Of a DNA stretch of 45,956 nt, positions 35,210-44,920 are shown one piece after another (within the stretch, counting starts at the first letter, position 1; every line of letters starts with the position of its first letter). Source of the DNA: an uncultured Candidatus Poseidoniales archaeon (GTDB taxonomy: Archaea > Thermoplasmatota > Poseidoniia > Poseidoniales > Poseidoniaceae); the NCBI GenBank assembly GCA_902605365.1, contig CACLCM010000012.1:1-45956 (forward strand), in the 5' to 3' direction. Under the pieces are notes generated by a model. That model was given only the letters and a program-made list of their open reading frames with translations, was not told where the DNA came from and searched no databases. Both the position numbers and the translations under genes were made by a program.

Positions 35210-36949
35210 ATGAAGAATGAAGGATTAATTTACCGTATTTCAGGGCCAGTAGTAACGGCCATTAATATGAAAGCGGCAATGTACGATGTTGTCCGTGTTG
35301 GAACGGAAGGCCTAATGGGAGAAGTAATCGAATTACACGGCGATAAAGCTGTTATTCAGGTGTATGAAGATACATCCGGTATACGCCCTGGAGAAATAGT
35401 AGTAAACACTGGTGAAACGCTTTCTGTTTCATTAGGACCTGGTTTACTAACTCAGATTTATGACGGAATTCAGAGACCTCTTCCAACTCTTGAAAAAGAG
35501 ATGGGAGTATTCCTTACTCGTGGTGTCGATGCAGATGCATTCGATCTTGAGAAGGTTTGGACCTTTGAACCGCAAGTCTCTGTTGGAGATACCGTGACCG
35601 GCGGTCAGGTTGTTGGACACGTCCAAGAGACCGATACTATCGTTCACAAGATTATGGTAGTTCCTGGAAACGGCGGAGTTGTCAAATCTATCGAATCTGG
35701 AGACTTCAATGTCACTCAGACCATTTGTACCTTCGAAGATGGCAGTGAAATGCAGATGATGCAAGAATGGCCAGTAAGAACTCCACGCCCATACAATCAG
35801 AAATACCCGCCAGTAATTCCTCTTGTTACAGGTATGCGTATTCTTGATTTCCTTTTCCCATTGGCAAAGGGTGGCGCAGCTGGTATTCCGGGACCATTCG
35901 GTTCAGGTAAGACAGTTACACAACAATCTCTAGCAAAGTATTCTGATGCACAACTCGTTGTTTACATCGGTTGCGGAGAGCGTGGTAATGAGATGACTGA
36001 AGTATTGGATGAGTTCCCTCATCTAATCGATCCTAACACTGGAAAGCCATTGATGGAAAGAACAGTAATGATTGCAAACACTTCAAACATGCCTGTAGCA
36101 GCACGTGAAGCGTCTGTGTACACAGGAATTACAATTGCAGAGTATTATCGTGATATGGGTTACGATGTTGCTCTTATGGCAGACTCCACATCTCGTTGGG
36201 CTGAAGCAATGCGTGAGATTTCCTCTCGTCTTGAAGAAATGCCTGGTGAGGAAGGTTATCCTGCTTACCTATCAACTCGTATCGCTGAATTCTATGAGCG
36301 TGCAGGAAGAGTTGAGACACTGAATGGAGAAGATGGCTCAATTACCGTAATCGGTGCTGTATCACCTCCTGGTGGAGATATTTCAGAACCGGTATCACAA
36401 GGTACACTTCGTATCGTTAAGGTATTCTGGGGTCTAGATGCAGGTCTAGCTCGTCAACGCCACTTCCCTGCTATCAACTGGTTGAATTCTTATTCTCTGT
36501 ACCCTCAGAGTCTTGACCAGTGGTTCAGAGACAATGTGGCACAGGATTTCCCTGAAATCAGAATTGAACTATCGGGATTGCTGCAAGTCGAATCGGAATT
36601 GCAAGAAATTGTACAACTTGTTGGTTCAGATGCTCTTCCAGTCGACCAGCAGTTGACTTTGGAAGTAGCTCGTATGATACGAGAATATTTCCTTCAACAA
36701 AATGGATTCCACGAAGTTGATGCATATTGTGACATTCACTTGCAATACAAGATGGCAAAGGCGATTCTTGCATTCCAAGAATCCGCTAAGTCCGCAATGG
36801 CAGCAGGTGCTCAACTTGGGGACGTAGTTAACGTCCCTTCACGTTCAGACCTAATGCGTGGTCGCTTGAATAAAGGATACGTCGACACAATTGACGAAAT
36901 GGTGAAGACCATGCTCGAGCAAATAGCAGCTACAGTAGAGGATAATTGA
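35210..36949 (+). CDS. atpA: A-type ATP synthase catalytic subunit A
   Basis: 579 residues, full length for the family. The catalytic P-loop GPFGSGKTV lies at about 226-234, followed by [12 protein letters not shown], the Walker B region [20 protein letters not shown] and the [11 protein letters not shown] segment. The archaeal non-homologous insert (about 115-200) is present, and no intein interrupts the gene, although some archaeal atpA genes carry one. GGAGG precedes the ATG. Subunits A and B form the alternating hexameric head. Confidence 0.97.
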   Translation: MKNEGLIYRISGPVVTAINMKAAMYDVVRVGTEGLMGEVIELHGDKAVIQVYEDTSGIRPGEIVVNTGETLSVSLGPGLLTQIYDGIQRPLPTLEKEMGVFLTRGVDADAFDLEKVWTFEPQVSVGDTVTGGQVVGHVQETDTIVHKIMVVPGNGGVVKSIESGDFNVTQTICTFEDGSEMQMMQEWPVRTPRPYNQKYPPVIPLVTGMRILDFLFPLAKGGAAGIPGPFGSGKTVTQQSLAKYSDAQLVVYIGCGERGNEMTEVLDEFPHLIDPNTGKPLMERTVMIANTSNMPVAAREASVYTGITIAEYYRDMGYDVALMADSTSRWAEAMREISSRLEEMPGEEGYPAYLSTRIAEFYERAGRVETLNGEDGSITVIGAVSPPGGDISEPVSQGTLRIVKVFWGLDAGLARQRHFPAINWLNSYSLYPQSLDQWFRDNVAQDFPEIRIELSGLLQVESELQEIVQLVGSDALPVDQQLTLEVARMIREYFLQQNGFHEVDAYCDIHLQYKMAKAILAFQESAKSAMAAGAQLGDVVNVPSRSDLMRGRLNKGYVDTIDEMVKTMLEQIAATVEDN

Positions 36950-36961
36950 GGGGGAATAATC

Positions 36962-38341
36962 ATGACAGGAAAAGAATATCGAACAATTACAGACGTCAAG
37001 GGACCTCTAGTTTTCTTGAACAAGACAGAACCTGTTGCTTTTGGTGAAATCGTATCTTTGCGATTATCAAATGGGACAATTAAGAACGGACAAGTACTCG
37101 ATACATCTGACGATTTAGTTATCGTACAGGTATTCGAAGGTACAGCAAAAATCGATAGAGATTCAGGTGTTACCTTCATGGGAGACGTATTCAAACTCCC
37201 AGTATCTACTGATTTAGTCGGTCGTATCTTAGACGGTGCAGGGCGCCCTCGTGACGGTGGTCCAGATATTGTTGCTGAAGAGAATGCGGACATCATTGGT
37301 GCTGCTATCAACCCATACAGTCGTCGTAGCCCACACGATTTCATTCAAACTGGGATCTCTGCAATCGATTGCTGTACATCATTGGTTCGTGGACAAAAGT
37401 TGCCAATTTTCTCAGCATCTGGTCTTCCACACAACGATATCGCACTACAGATCGCTCGTCAAGCAAAGTTAACTGCTTCCGATGAAGAATTCATTGTAGT
37501 ATTCTGTGCTATGGGAATTACTGCTGAAGAATACAACTTCTTCCGTGCTGATTTAGAGCGAACTGGTGCACTTGAAAATGCGGTATTGTTCGTTAACCTA
37601 GCGGATGACCCTGCTGTTGAGCGTATTATTACACCTCGTCTAGCACTAACCGCTGCGGAATACCTGGCATTCGAAAAGGACTACCACGTTCTGGTTATCT
37701 ACACTGACATGACAAACTATTGTGATGCTTTGCGCCAGATTGGTGCAGCTCGTGAAGAAGTACCTGGACGCCGTGGTTACCCAGGATACATGTACACTGA
37801 CCTTGCTATGCTATACGAGCGTGCAGGATTGGTTAAAGGAAAGAAGGGTTCAATCACTCAATTCCCTATTCTGACAATGCCTGGTGACGATATCACTCAC
37901 CCAATTCCTGACCTTTCAGGATATATTACAGAAGGACAAATTGTTATCTCTCGTGAATTACACCAAGCAGGTATCTATCCTCCAATCAACGTATTACCAT
38001 CTCTATCCCGTCTAATGGGTTCATGTATCGGTGAAAAGACCACTCGTGAAGACCACAAGTCGGTTTCTGACCAGATGTATGCTGCATATGCACAAGGCCG
38101 TGAATTACGTGGTCTAGTAGCAATTGTTGGTGAAGATGCACTAAACGAGCGTGACAAGCAACTTCTAGAGTTCTCTGGTGTGTTCGAAGATAAATTCCTA
38201 AGACAGTCTCGATACGAAGACCGTTCAATCGGAGAAACCTTAGATCTGTGCTGGACTTTGATGTCTAGTATCGATACCAAGTACCTAGTACGTCTTGACC
38301 AGAAGTGGATTGACAAGTACCACCCAGATAACCGCGAGTGA
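36962..38341 (+). CDS. atpB: A-type ATP synthase regulatory subunit B
   Basis: 459 residues, normal length. Characteristic stretches are [15 protein letters not shown], the non-catalytic nucleotide site region [20 protein letters not shown] (which lacks a GKT P-loop, as expected for B), [38 protein letters not shown] and [32 protein letters not shown] precedes the ATG. The next gene follows after 29 bases. Confidence 0.97.
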   Translation: MTGKEYRTITDVKGPLVFLNKTEPVAFGEIVSLRLSNGTIKNGQVLDTSDDLVIVQVFEGTAKIDRDSGVTFMGDVFKLPVSTDLVGRILDGAGRPRDGGPDIVAEENADIIGAAINPYSRRSPHDFIQTGISAIDCCTSLVRGQKLPIFSASGLPHNDIALQIARQAKLTASDEEFIVVFCAMGITAEEYNFFRADLERTGALENAVLFVNLADDPAVERIITPRLALTAAEYLAFEKDYHVLVIYTDMTNYCDALRQIGAAREEVPGRRGYPGYMYTDLAMLYERAGLVKGKKGSITQFPILTMPGDDITHPIPDLSGYITEGQIVISRELHQAGIYPPINVLPSLSRLMGSCIGEKTTREDHKSVSDQMYAAYAQGRELRGLVAIVGEDALNERDKQLLEFSGVFEDKFLRQSRYEDRSIGETLDLCWTLMSSIDTKYLVRLDQKWIDKYHPDNRE

Positions 38342-38370
38342 GTTTACTGAACCAATAGGGAGTTGAAATT

Positions 38371-38988
38371 ATGGCACTTGACATAAAACCAACACGCAGT
38401 GAACTGATCAAGCTCAAAGGGCGCATTAAGCAAACAAAGAATGGATACAAACTTCTCAAGATGAAGCGTGACGGTCTATTCCACGAGTTCCGTAAGTTGT
38501 TGGCTGAAATGATTGAAGCCAAGCGCGAACTAACCAATACATATCGTTTAGCAAAGCAGCGTATTGACTTGGCAAATGCCATCGAAGGTGGCCTCAAAGT
38601 CCGCTCTGCAGCAATTGCGAACTCCGCCTCTCCTGAGGTCGAAGTTGAGCGTCGAAATATTATGGGGGTTGTAGTTCCTTCAGTTTCAGGAACTAATCTA
38701 AAACAGGCTTTTGGTGAACGTTCAATCGGTTTTACTGGTTCATCCCCTTACATTGATGAAGCAGCTGACTCTTTTGGAAATCTAATCGAGAGAATGGTGA
38801 AAGCAGCGGAGATGGAGGCTACATTGAAGCGTCTCCTCGCTGAAATCGAAGCAACAAAGAGACGTGTAAACGCATTGGAGTTCAAGGTAATACCAGAACT
38901 TGAAGAAGCACGCGTATTCATTCAACTTCGTCTTGAAGAGATGGAAAGAGAAGAAACATTCCGCTTGAAACGTTTCAAGAATAAGTGA
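38371..38988 (+). CDS. atpD: A-type ATP synthase subunit D (central shaft)
   Basis: 205 residues, a long antiparallel coiled coil with the family beginning KPTRSELIKLKGRIKQTKNG, then YKLLKMKRDGLFHEFRKL, and the C-terminal helix KRRVNALEFKVIPELEEAR followed by FIQLRLEEMEREETFRLKR. Equivalent to the rotor gamma subunit by function. AGGGAG lies upstream of the ATG. Last gene of the ATP synthase operon. Confidence 0.96.
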   Translation: MALDIKPTRSELIKLKGRIKQTKNGYKLLKMKRDGLFHEFRKLLAEMIEAKRELTNTYRLAKQRIDLANAIEGGLKVRSAAIANSASPEVEVERRNIMGVVVPSVSGTNLKQAFGERSIGFTGSSPYIDEAADSFGNLIERMVKAAEMEATLKRLLAEIEATKRRVNALEFKVIPELEEARVFIQLRLEEMEREETFRLKRFKNK

Positions 38989-39025
38989 TATCTTACCCGA
39001 TTCATTCATTGAGGACGGGCGTACC

Positions 39026-39040
39026 CCCAAGTTCATTGGG
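39026..39040 (+). other. hairpin upstream of the M50-like gene
   Basis: CCCAA, loop GTTCA, TTGGG. The last bases of the stem (TTGGG) run into GGGAG, the likely ribosome-binding site of the ATG at 39051, so the stem could partly hide it. It also sits just after the ATP synthase operon and could act in termination. Confidence 0.35.
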
Positions 39041-39050
39041 AGACTAGTTT

Positions 39051-41432
39051 ATGGCTGAAGATGAAATAATCCCGGTTCACAAGGATTCTTGGAATCATCG
39101 TGAATTACTTCAGAGGATTCTTTCTAGGTACTGTCATGTATTGGAAGATATAGGTGGCAGAACTCCAGCCTATTTGGTGTCTGAGAAGAGTGAAGGAGAG
39201 GATTTTCATGAGACACTGGCCTCGATAAACTCTCATTTCAAAACAATCGGTTACAATGCACGTCTATATCCTGATGAGCCTTGGATTATCCAACTGATTC
39301 CGGATCCTAAATATCAATGGCCCTCACCTAGATTTGTAATTTCAATGTGGGTCCTTTCTCTGCTGACAACCGTTTATGCAGGTGAGAAGTGGATGGCCTC
39401 AGGACGCCCTTCAGGCGGGTGGTTTGTCGAAAACACCTCTCTGGATGCCCTTGTTGGTTTTACTTTACCATTATTCGCCGTTCTAATATTGGCATCATTC
39501 ATTCAGAAGTGGACTGCTTCAAAAAGTGGAGTTAGATTGCCGCATCTATTCCCACTACCAGGTCCAGCAATGCTGTGGTGGCCATTTGGAATAATTGGTT
39601 TTGCTTCCCTTCCACGCAGCGATGCTAGATTATGGCCTGACCGTAGTTCATTAGGTAAATCTGCACTTTCTGTACCAATTGTAATGATTGTTTGTGGAAT
39701 GGGGCTTTCTTTACTAGGTCTAAAACTAACTCCAGATATCGTTCCAATTACAGCTTCTCCGCTTATTCTTGACCTTCCTTTACTAGTCAATCTAATCGGA
39801 TTGAATATGGAGGGTGAAACCAGTATGCTACTCAAGAGTTCTTGGTCGCACCCTTTCACTCTTGTAGGTACAACTCTGATGTTCTTTGGCTGGATATCCT
39901 TGCTGCCCATACCTACTTTCCCAGGAGGGCGTATTCTAATCGCACGAATGGGCATTCCTGAAGCAAGATCTGGTTCCACTCAAGTGATGCTATTGATGGT
40001 AGTTCTTCTGTTCGCTTTCTTGTTTGGAGCATTCTCTGTATGGAGCATCTGGGTTCCAGTAGTTGCACTTTGTGCGTCATTATTGATTACAAAGGGCAGT
40101 GACCCTAGATTACCGATTGTCCTCGATGACTTCAAGGGTTTACCTGATGTCGACCACAGAAGAATCGGAATAATTCTTTTCATGGCTTTCATGTTCGCAC
40201 TACCTTCGCAAATACCGTTCTCAATGGATGATGATTGGGACGAAGAAATCTCTTGGGATATCGATGATAATACATTGGTTATTGAAGAGGGTTGGTTTAA
40301 TCAAACAATAACAGTGAGTAACCCCTCACTAATTGTACAGGGTTGGGATTTAACTTTACTTTCTACGATGAATGGTGAGTTTACCTTATCCAGTTCTAGT
40401 TGTGATTCTGAGTTACAGGATAATGTTGTGAAATGTGAAGGAGACATAAATCCCGAAGATCCAATCGACCTGGAATTCGATTTTGAATGGAAAGAGGATT
40501 GGAATACCACTGGTATCGATTTCATCTGGAGAATTGGAAATGAATTCATTACTCACAAAGTAGTTCCTGACCAGACGATTTACCCAGTAGGTTCTTGGCA
40601 ATTCAATGGCGACATAGATGACCCTAAGTCATGTATAGAGTTACAAGTCAATGGCAAGTCATCAACGATCAATCTTCCATCGATTGAGGATTACACAAGT
40701 TGGGACGGAGTTGATGATAATGGAAACCTTACTGTTGACAAGCACACTTCAGAAATTTGTTTGAACAGTTTGTCAGGAGACGATATGCAATGGCTGGATG
40801 GCTATCTATTCAACATTGATGAGACACCCTACAAAACATCTTACGAATCTCAGAACTTTGTTTCAATTCCCAAAGAAGGCATAGTCCTTGACAATAATGA
40901 ATTGATGTTCAGTCAATCGATTTTAGCTCTAAATCACGAAGATGATTGTCTAACTCTTGGCAACCCTTCCTCGATATACCCTCTTGTAGATGAAATTAGA
41001 AGTTGGAATATGTCGATAACACCGGTTGGCTTGAATCAATTTGAAGATTCAAATGATTCTATACGCTTCTTTGCGCCTTCTGGTTCAATAATTACCGACT
41101 GTCAGCAATATTACTTGCCTTCTCAGTTCACTGTCTTGGAGGGCCCTTCGTTAATTATTGGGCAACTGGATGAAAGGACACAACATTGGATTGGTTCTGT
41201 AAATGTCATCGATGATGAAATAACGATTGAGAACCCAAATTCTGAAAATATTACCTTGAACATTGAGTTTGATGGAAATGGCACACAGTGGGATATTTCT
41301 AACAACATAGTTTTGAATTCAGGCCAAATAACCACAGTGTCAGCAATCGCTCCGGAGACGGGTATGTCATTTGCATGGTTCGAATTAAATGATGGGGAAA
41401 TAATTCTTCATCTGGTTAATCACGAGGTTTAA
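39051..41432 (+). CDS. M50/site-2-protease-like membrane protein, catalytic residues missing
   Basis: 793 residues. Residues 1-95 form a soluble domain, followed by about eight helices to near 395 and an acidic beta-rich outer region to the end. Layout and motifs resemble archaeal/chloroplast EGY-type site-2 proteases: WVLSLLTTVYAG after the N-terminal domain, then a helix where HExxH is expected reading ILASFIQKWTASKSGVRLP (about 146-164), and a later LLPIPTFPGGRILIARMG (about 284-301) where LDGG is expected. The zinc-binding His, Glu, His are replaced by Ser, Phe and Lys, and the Asp by Pro. I infer an inactive S2P relative. The start has GGGAG nine bases upstream. Confidence 0.72.
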   Translation: MAEDEIIPVHKDSWNHRELLQRILSRYCHVLEDIGGRTPAYLVSEKSEGEDFHETLASINSHFKTIGYNARLYPDEPWIIQLIPDPKYQWPSPRFVISMWVLSLLTTVYAGEKWMASGRPSGGWFVENTSLDALVGFTLPLFAVLILASFIQKWTASKSGVRLPHLFPLPGPAMLWWPFGIIGFASLPRSDARLWPDRSSLGKSALSVPIVMIVCGMGLSLLGLKLTPDIVPITASPLILDLPLLVNLIGLNMEGETSMLLKSSWSHPFTLVGTTLMFFGWISLLPIPTFPGGRILIARMGIPEARSGSTQVMLLMVVLLFAFLFGAFSVWSIWVPVVALCASLLITKGSDPRLPIVLDDFKGLPDVDHRRIGIILFMAFMFALPSQIPFSMDDDWDEEISWDIDDNTLVIEEGWFNQTITVSNPSLIVQGWDLTLLSTMNGEFTLSSSSCDSELQDNVVKCEGDINPEDPIDLEFDFEWKEDWNTTGIDFIWRIGNEFITHKVVPDQTIYPVGSWQFNGDIDDPKSCIELQVNGKSSTINLPSIEDYTSWDGVDDNGNLTVDKHTSEICLNSLSGDDMQWLDGYLFNIDETPYKTSYESQNFVSIPKEGIVLDNNELMFSQSILALNHEDDCLTLGNPSSIYPLVDEIRSWNMSITPVGLNQFEDSNDSIRFFAPSGSIITDCQQYYLPSQFTVLEGPSLIIGQLDERTQHWIGSVNVIDDEITIENPNSENITLNIEFDGNGTQWDISNNIVLNSGQITTVSAIAPETGMSFAWFELNDGEIILHLVNHEV

Positions 41433-41434
41433 CC

Positions 41435-42325
41435 ATGAGAGTTGCAGTATTAGGCGCCGGTGCAATCGGCAGCCTCATTGCCGCAAAATTGGTTGAAGCA
41501 GGGTACGATGTACTCGTGCATGCTCGTGGTGAGCATGGTGCGGTTCTAGCGCTATATGGGCTAGAAGTAACCGGTAACTGGAATGTTTCAATCAGCCCAG
41601 ATGATTGGACAGTCAGTCTCGATGGTGCAGGAATCCATTCATCGCTTGAGAATACTTGTGACCAAGTTATCATAACCAGCAAATCAAAAGACACGCTTGA
41701 ACTTGTCAAATTAGCATCTTTCTTGTCATCTGGTCCGGTTCTATCACTGCAAAATGGTCTTGGTAATTTAGAGATACTAACTGAGTACGTATTCGAAAAC
41801 GCCGCAGTGGGAGTAACTACTAATGCAGTAACAAGGATGAAACCAGGTCATGTTGAATGGGTTGGGAAAGGTGATTTGTATTTGGGCGGTCCGAAGGGCA
41901 AAGAATTTGTCAAAACCTTAGCATCTCTCGATGCTTCATATGTTGACGACGTATCGTCAATTCTTTGGAACAAGTTGCTCTTGAATGTGGCAATAAATCC
42001 TCTAGCGGCCATTTGTGGTGTGAAAAACGGTGAGTTGCGAAAAGAACCACTTCTCTCACAGGCTGAATCTACTATGATAGAGGCTGCCAATGTAGCTAGA
42101 ATTATGGGTGTAAAAATAGACGATGACCATGAATTGATATCTCGACTTCATTCAGTATTAGATTCAACAGCAGAAAATATCTGTTCAATGCTGGTTGACG
42201 TAAAGGCTGGTCGTGAGACTGAGATAGATGTGCTCTGTGGGCAAATCGTTTCCAGAGGTGAAAAAATCGGAATACCTACTCCACTAAATTCTATGCTTTT
42301 ATCACAAATAAAGGCACTCAGATGA
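41435..42325 (+). CDS. panE: 2-dehydropantoate 2-reductase (ketopantoate reductase)
   Basis: 296 residues. NADPH reduction of ketopantoate to pantoate for coenzyme A. The Rossmann start VAVLGAGAIGSLIAAKL is followed by TKSKDTLE-type segment TSKSKDTLELVKLAS, LSLQNGLGNLE, and the catalytic-lysine region LWNKLLLNVAINPLAAICGV, all typical of ApbA/PanE. The ATG lies two bases after the preceding stop, so the two genes are likely co-transcribed although unrelated in function. The 3' end overlaps convergent nadB by eight bases. Confidence 0.93.
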   Translation: MRVAVLGAGAIGSLIAAKLVEAGYDVLVHARGEHGAVLALYGLEVTGNWNVSISPDDWTVSLDGAGIHSSLENTCDQVIITSKSKDTLELVKLASFLSSGPVLSLQNGLGNLEILTEYVFENAAVGVTTNAVTRMKPGHVEWVGKGDLYLGGPKGKEFVKTLASLDASYVDDVSSILWNKLLLNVAINPLAAICGVKNGELRKEPLLSQAESTMIEAANVARIMGVKIDDDHELISRLHSVLDSTAENICSMLVDVKAGRETEIDVLCGQIVSRGEKIGIPTPLNSMLLSQIKALR

Positions 42326-43898
42326 GGTCTTTATTCCAATGCAGGCCGCGGTTTTCTTTTCGTTTTAACGCATCTTCAGTAATATGAGTCGCTACAAGGA
42401 CGAGATTTCTCAATTCAATCAAATCTCTTGTTGGTATACTCCTTCTCCAAATTAGATCTACTTCTTTTGAAAGCAAAGTTAGCATTCTCTTTGCTCTTTC
42501 TAGTCGACTAAATGAACGAACAATGCCTACATCGTCGGTCATAGTTTTCCTCAGTGTTTCTAAGTCTCTTATCAAAGGAGCATGTTCTTCCAACTCTTGC
42601 ATTCCTTCAGCTCTCCACTTCGGGACCTCTTGTAGGTCATTACTCGGTTGTGAGATAAAGTGGTCCGCTGCCCTATTTGCAAATACTACCGCCTCCAGCA
42701 AACTGTTCGATGCTAATCTGTTTGCTCCATGCATTCCCGTGCATGCGACTTCTCCAATTGCGTACAGTCCTTTCATTACCTCTCCATTACTCATCAGCGC
42801 CCTCCCATCGATGTCGACTGACAAACCACCCACCATATAGTGGGCAGCGGGTGCAACAGGCAATGGATCTCGGCCCAGAGATAACCCAAATTGATTCAAT
42901 TTGGATTCAATTGTAGGGAAGTTTTTGCGCAATTCATCTTTGTCCAGATGGTCTGTGATTAGCCATACATTATCTGCACCAGTAATCTTCATTCTTTGGT
43001 CACAAGCTCGTGCAACAACATCTCTAGTTGCAAGGCTAGCATCAGGGGATGATTCGAGTGTGAAAGAATGAACATCTGGGCCTAATGGTGACGTTCTATA
43101 TTTTTCAAGACCGGCATTATCTAGAAGGACACCACCTTCTCCTCGTAGCGCTTCAGTAATCAAAAATGGAATCTTATTTCCTGCCATTAAGGCTGTTGGA
43201 TGAAACTGGAAAAACGCCATATCGGTACTTGCAGCGCCTGCTCTAACCGCCATTGCTAATCCATCACCTGTTGCTACAGATGGATTTGTAGTTCTCTCCC
43301 ATAGTTGGCCACAGCCTCCTGTAGCAATTAGAACAGCATCTGCAGCTATTGCTTCCATTTTTCCAGTGTCTAGGCTCAGGCACCAAATTCCTTTGATGCC
43401 TTTTCCAGGCTCTCCGTGTACGGTTTGAATCAAATCTACCCCTAATGTGTGAGGCCTTAATGAAATATTTTCACTTGATGCAACGGCTTCTGTAAGGGCT
43501 CTTTCGATTTCCGCTCCTGTTGCATCCTTAGCATGTAGGATCCTTCTTGCCGAATGCCCACCTTCCTTCACTAAGTGAAAATCGTCTCCTTCTTTTTCAA
43601 AATCTACGCCTATTGATAGAAGATCCCTAATGCGGTCTCCTGCCTCTTCAACAACGCACCTAACTATCTCCTCATTGCAAAGCCCGTCTCCAGATGAGAT
43701 GGTGTCTTTGATGTGGGCTTCCATGCCTTTTCCATCGGTTTTGTCAAGAATGCCGGCAATGCCACCCTGTGCCCAATTAGTCGAGGAGTCTTTGGGCCTT
43801 TGCTTGGTAATTATTATGACTTCATGACCGGCTTCATTTAGACGTAATGAAGCGAATAATCCGGCAATCCCGCTGCCTATAATTACGACTCTAGACAT
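42318..43898 (-). CDS. nadB: L-aspartate oxidase
   Basis: FAD flavoprotein that oxidises aspartate to iminoaspartate, the first step of de novo NAD synthesis. 526 residues from the ATG at 43898: RVVIIGSGIAGLFASLRL is the FAD dinucleotide fold, STNWAQGGIAGIL and GGHSARRILHAKDATG belong to the succinate dehydrogenase/NadB family, and HYMVGGLSVDIDGRA, GEVACTGMHGANRLASNSLL complete it. An in-frame extension to 44018 is upstream junk that would overlap the divergent gene. No nadA or nadC is in the window. The upstream spacer to 43943 is only 44 bases. Confidence 0.93.
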   Translation of the reverse strand: MSRVVIIGSGIAGLFASLRLNEAGHEVIIITKQRPKDSSTNWAQGGIAGILDKTDGKGMEAHIKDTISSGDGLCNEEIVRCVVEEAGDRIRDLLSIGVDFEKEGDDFHLVKEGGHSARRILHAKDATGAEIERALTEAVASSENISLRPHTLGVDLIQTVHGEPGKGIKGIWCLSLDTGKMEAIAADAVLIATGGCGQLWERTTNPSVATGDGLAMAVRAGAASTDMAFFQFHPTALMAGNKIPFLITEALRGEGGVLLDNAGLEKYRTSPLGPDVHSFTLESSPDASLATRDVVARACDQRMKITGADNVWLITDHLDKDELRKNFPTIESKLNQFGLSLGRDPLPVAPAAHYMVGGLSVDIDGRALMSNGEVMKGLYAIGEVACTGMHGANRLASNSLLEAVVFANRAADHFISQPSNDLQEVPKWRAEGMQELEEHAPLIRDLETLRKTMTDDVGIVRSFSRLERAKRMLTLLSKEVDLIWRRSIPTRDLIELRNLVLVATHITEDALKRKENRGLHWNKDLI

Positions 43899-43942
43899 GC
43901 TTGTCAGTTTGGCGTGGAGACTTCTACATTCAAAGGTGTTCC

Positions 43943-44785
43943 ATGTATGGTTGCGACACCAATAAGGGGGATGATTCAGTACAGGGTAATATGGGGCTGA
44001 TGAAAAAGTTAGCATCACTCCTTGGTTTGGTCCTAATTGCAGTCTCTGTAGCCAATGTTGAATTCGGTGCTTTAATGGATTTAGATCCTCCTCAGAAAGT
44101 TAACCTTTCTCGCTTAGCAGATCCGGGTTGTAATGCTGATGAAATTCAGAAAGACCTCGATACAGGGGATGTAAATGAGTGCGTATCTACTCCTGGTGTT
44201 TGGGAAGCACCAGATTTGTTATTATTGTTAGAAGGGTGTGTATTGTTTTTGACATCCTTTATGAGATGGCCTAGGAAAGGAAGGTGGGCCAAACGAATTA
44301 GACGTCTTGCAGTTATTGCAGGTCTGATATTCTGTGGAGTTGCGCTAGCGGATAGATTTGAAATGCTGCCAGGGGCCTCGTCTGAAGATTTATCTTCATT
44401 ATTGCCATTCCCTGCTCCTCCAATCGCAGTGCAGATAGGAATATTTGCAATTGGAATTTTCCTTGTGCGTGGGCCTAAATATCGCATAGATTATGATGGC
44501 CGAGAAAGGACCGATGAGCAAAAAAGAGACCGCTTATTGCAACAAATCGATTTTGCATACCAGCAAGGTGGTAACCTCGGCTCGCTATCAAAAACTAGTA
44601 GGAAGAAAGGATACTTGAATTACAAAACAGTTGGAGATCTTTGGGGCCATCAAAATCTAGAACGATTCGAAGATGATTTTGAAGGCGGTATGCGTGATAA
44701 TTTTGTTGGAAGCGTAGGCAGAACCTGTCACCTATGTAGCGGGGAAGGTTGCCCTGGTTGTGGCAATGTTGGATACATCACCTGA
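43943..44785 (+). CDS. membrane protein with C-terminal CxxC zinc-knuckle-like motif
   Basis: Unrecognised family, about 280 residues. Three helices are predicted (near LASLLGLVLIAVSVANV, LLLLLEGCVLFLTSF plus RLAVIAGLIFCGVAL, and IAVQIGIFAIGIFLV), a cytoplasmic segment of some 110 charged residues, and at the very end TCHLCSGEGCPGCGNVGYI, a CxxC-x4-CxxC cluster similar to one half of a DnaJ zinc finger. The ATG at 43943 has AAAGGTG about five bases upstream; ATGs at 43991 and 44000 are alternatives, the first with AGGGT before it. Divergent from nadB. A metal- or RNA/protein-binding tail is plausible. Confidence 0.7.
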   Translation: MYGCDTNKGDDSVQGNMGLMKKLASLLGLVLIAVSVANVEFGALMDLDPPQKVNLSRLADPGCNADEIQKDLDTGDVNECVSTPGVWEAPDLLLLLEGCVLFLTSFMRWPRKGRWAKRIRRLAVIAGLIFCGVALADRFEMLPGASSEDLSSLLPFPAPPIAVQIGIFAIGIFLVRGPKYRIDYDGRERTDEQKRDRLLQQIDFAYQQGGNLGSLSKTSRKKGYLNYKTVGDLWGHQNLERFEDDFEGGMRDNFVGSVGRTCHLCSGEGCPGCGNVGYIT

Positions 44786-44827
44786 ACGTTGTATCCGGCT
44801 GCAATTACACCCCCTTACAAACCACGT

Positions 44828-44841
44828 CTCGCGAGCGCGAG
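44828..44841. repeat. GC-rich inverted repeat upstream of smc
   Basis: CTCGCG, AG, CGCGAG: a perfect inverted repeat in a stretch of markedly higher G+C than its surroundings, 43 bases after the preceding stop codon. The two-base loop makes a stable hairpin unlikely, so a protein-binding site is more plausible. Confidence 0.35.
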
Positions 44842-44886
44842 TCGCGTAACCTTCAAGACCCCCCTCGCTCCCTTGTCGCCTTGAGG

Positions 44887-44906
44887 TCAAGGTTTCAATA
44901 CCTTGA
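44887..44906. promoter_or_regulatory. palindromic operator candidate in the smc promoter
   Basis: TCAAGGT, spacer TTCAAT, ACCTTGA: a perfect seven-base inverted repeat centred about 24 bases before the smc ATG at 44921, where a TATA box is expected. Binding here would block transcription. It could also fold as a hairpin in the leader. Confidence 0.45.
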
Positions 44907-44920
44907 TTAGAGGGAAAGGG

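Noticed and set aside
35210-36949. An intein in the catalytic ATP synthase subunit
   Set aside because: The protein has normal length and the P-loop region is uninterrupted.
39051-41432. An active site-2 protease
   Set aside because: The HExxH positions read SFIQK and the LDGG aspartate is proline; no other HExxH occurs in the membrane part.
42318-44018. A 40-residue N-terminal extension of L-aspartate oxidase
   Set aside because: The family begins with the FAD-binding fold right after the ATG at 43898; the extension has no homology features and overlaps the divergent gene.
44786-44886. A tRNA or CRISPR repeat in the GC-rich gap before smc
   Set aside because: No cloverleaf or T-loop sequence and no periodic repeats; only two unrelated inverted repeats are visible.
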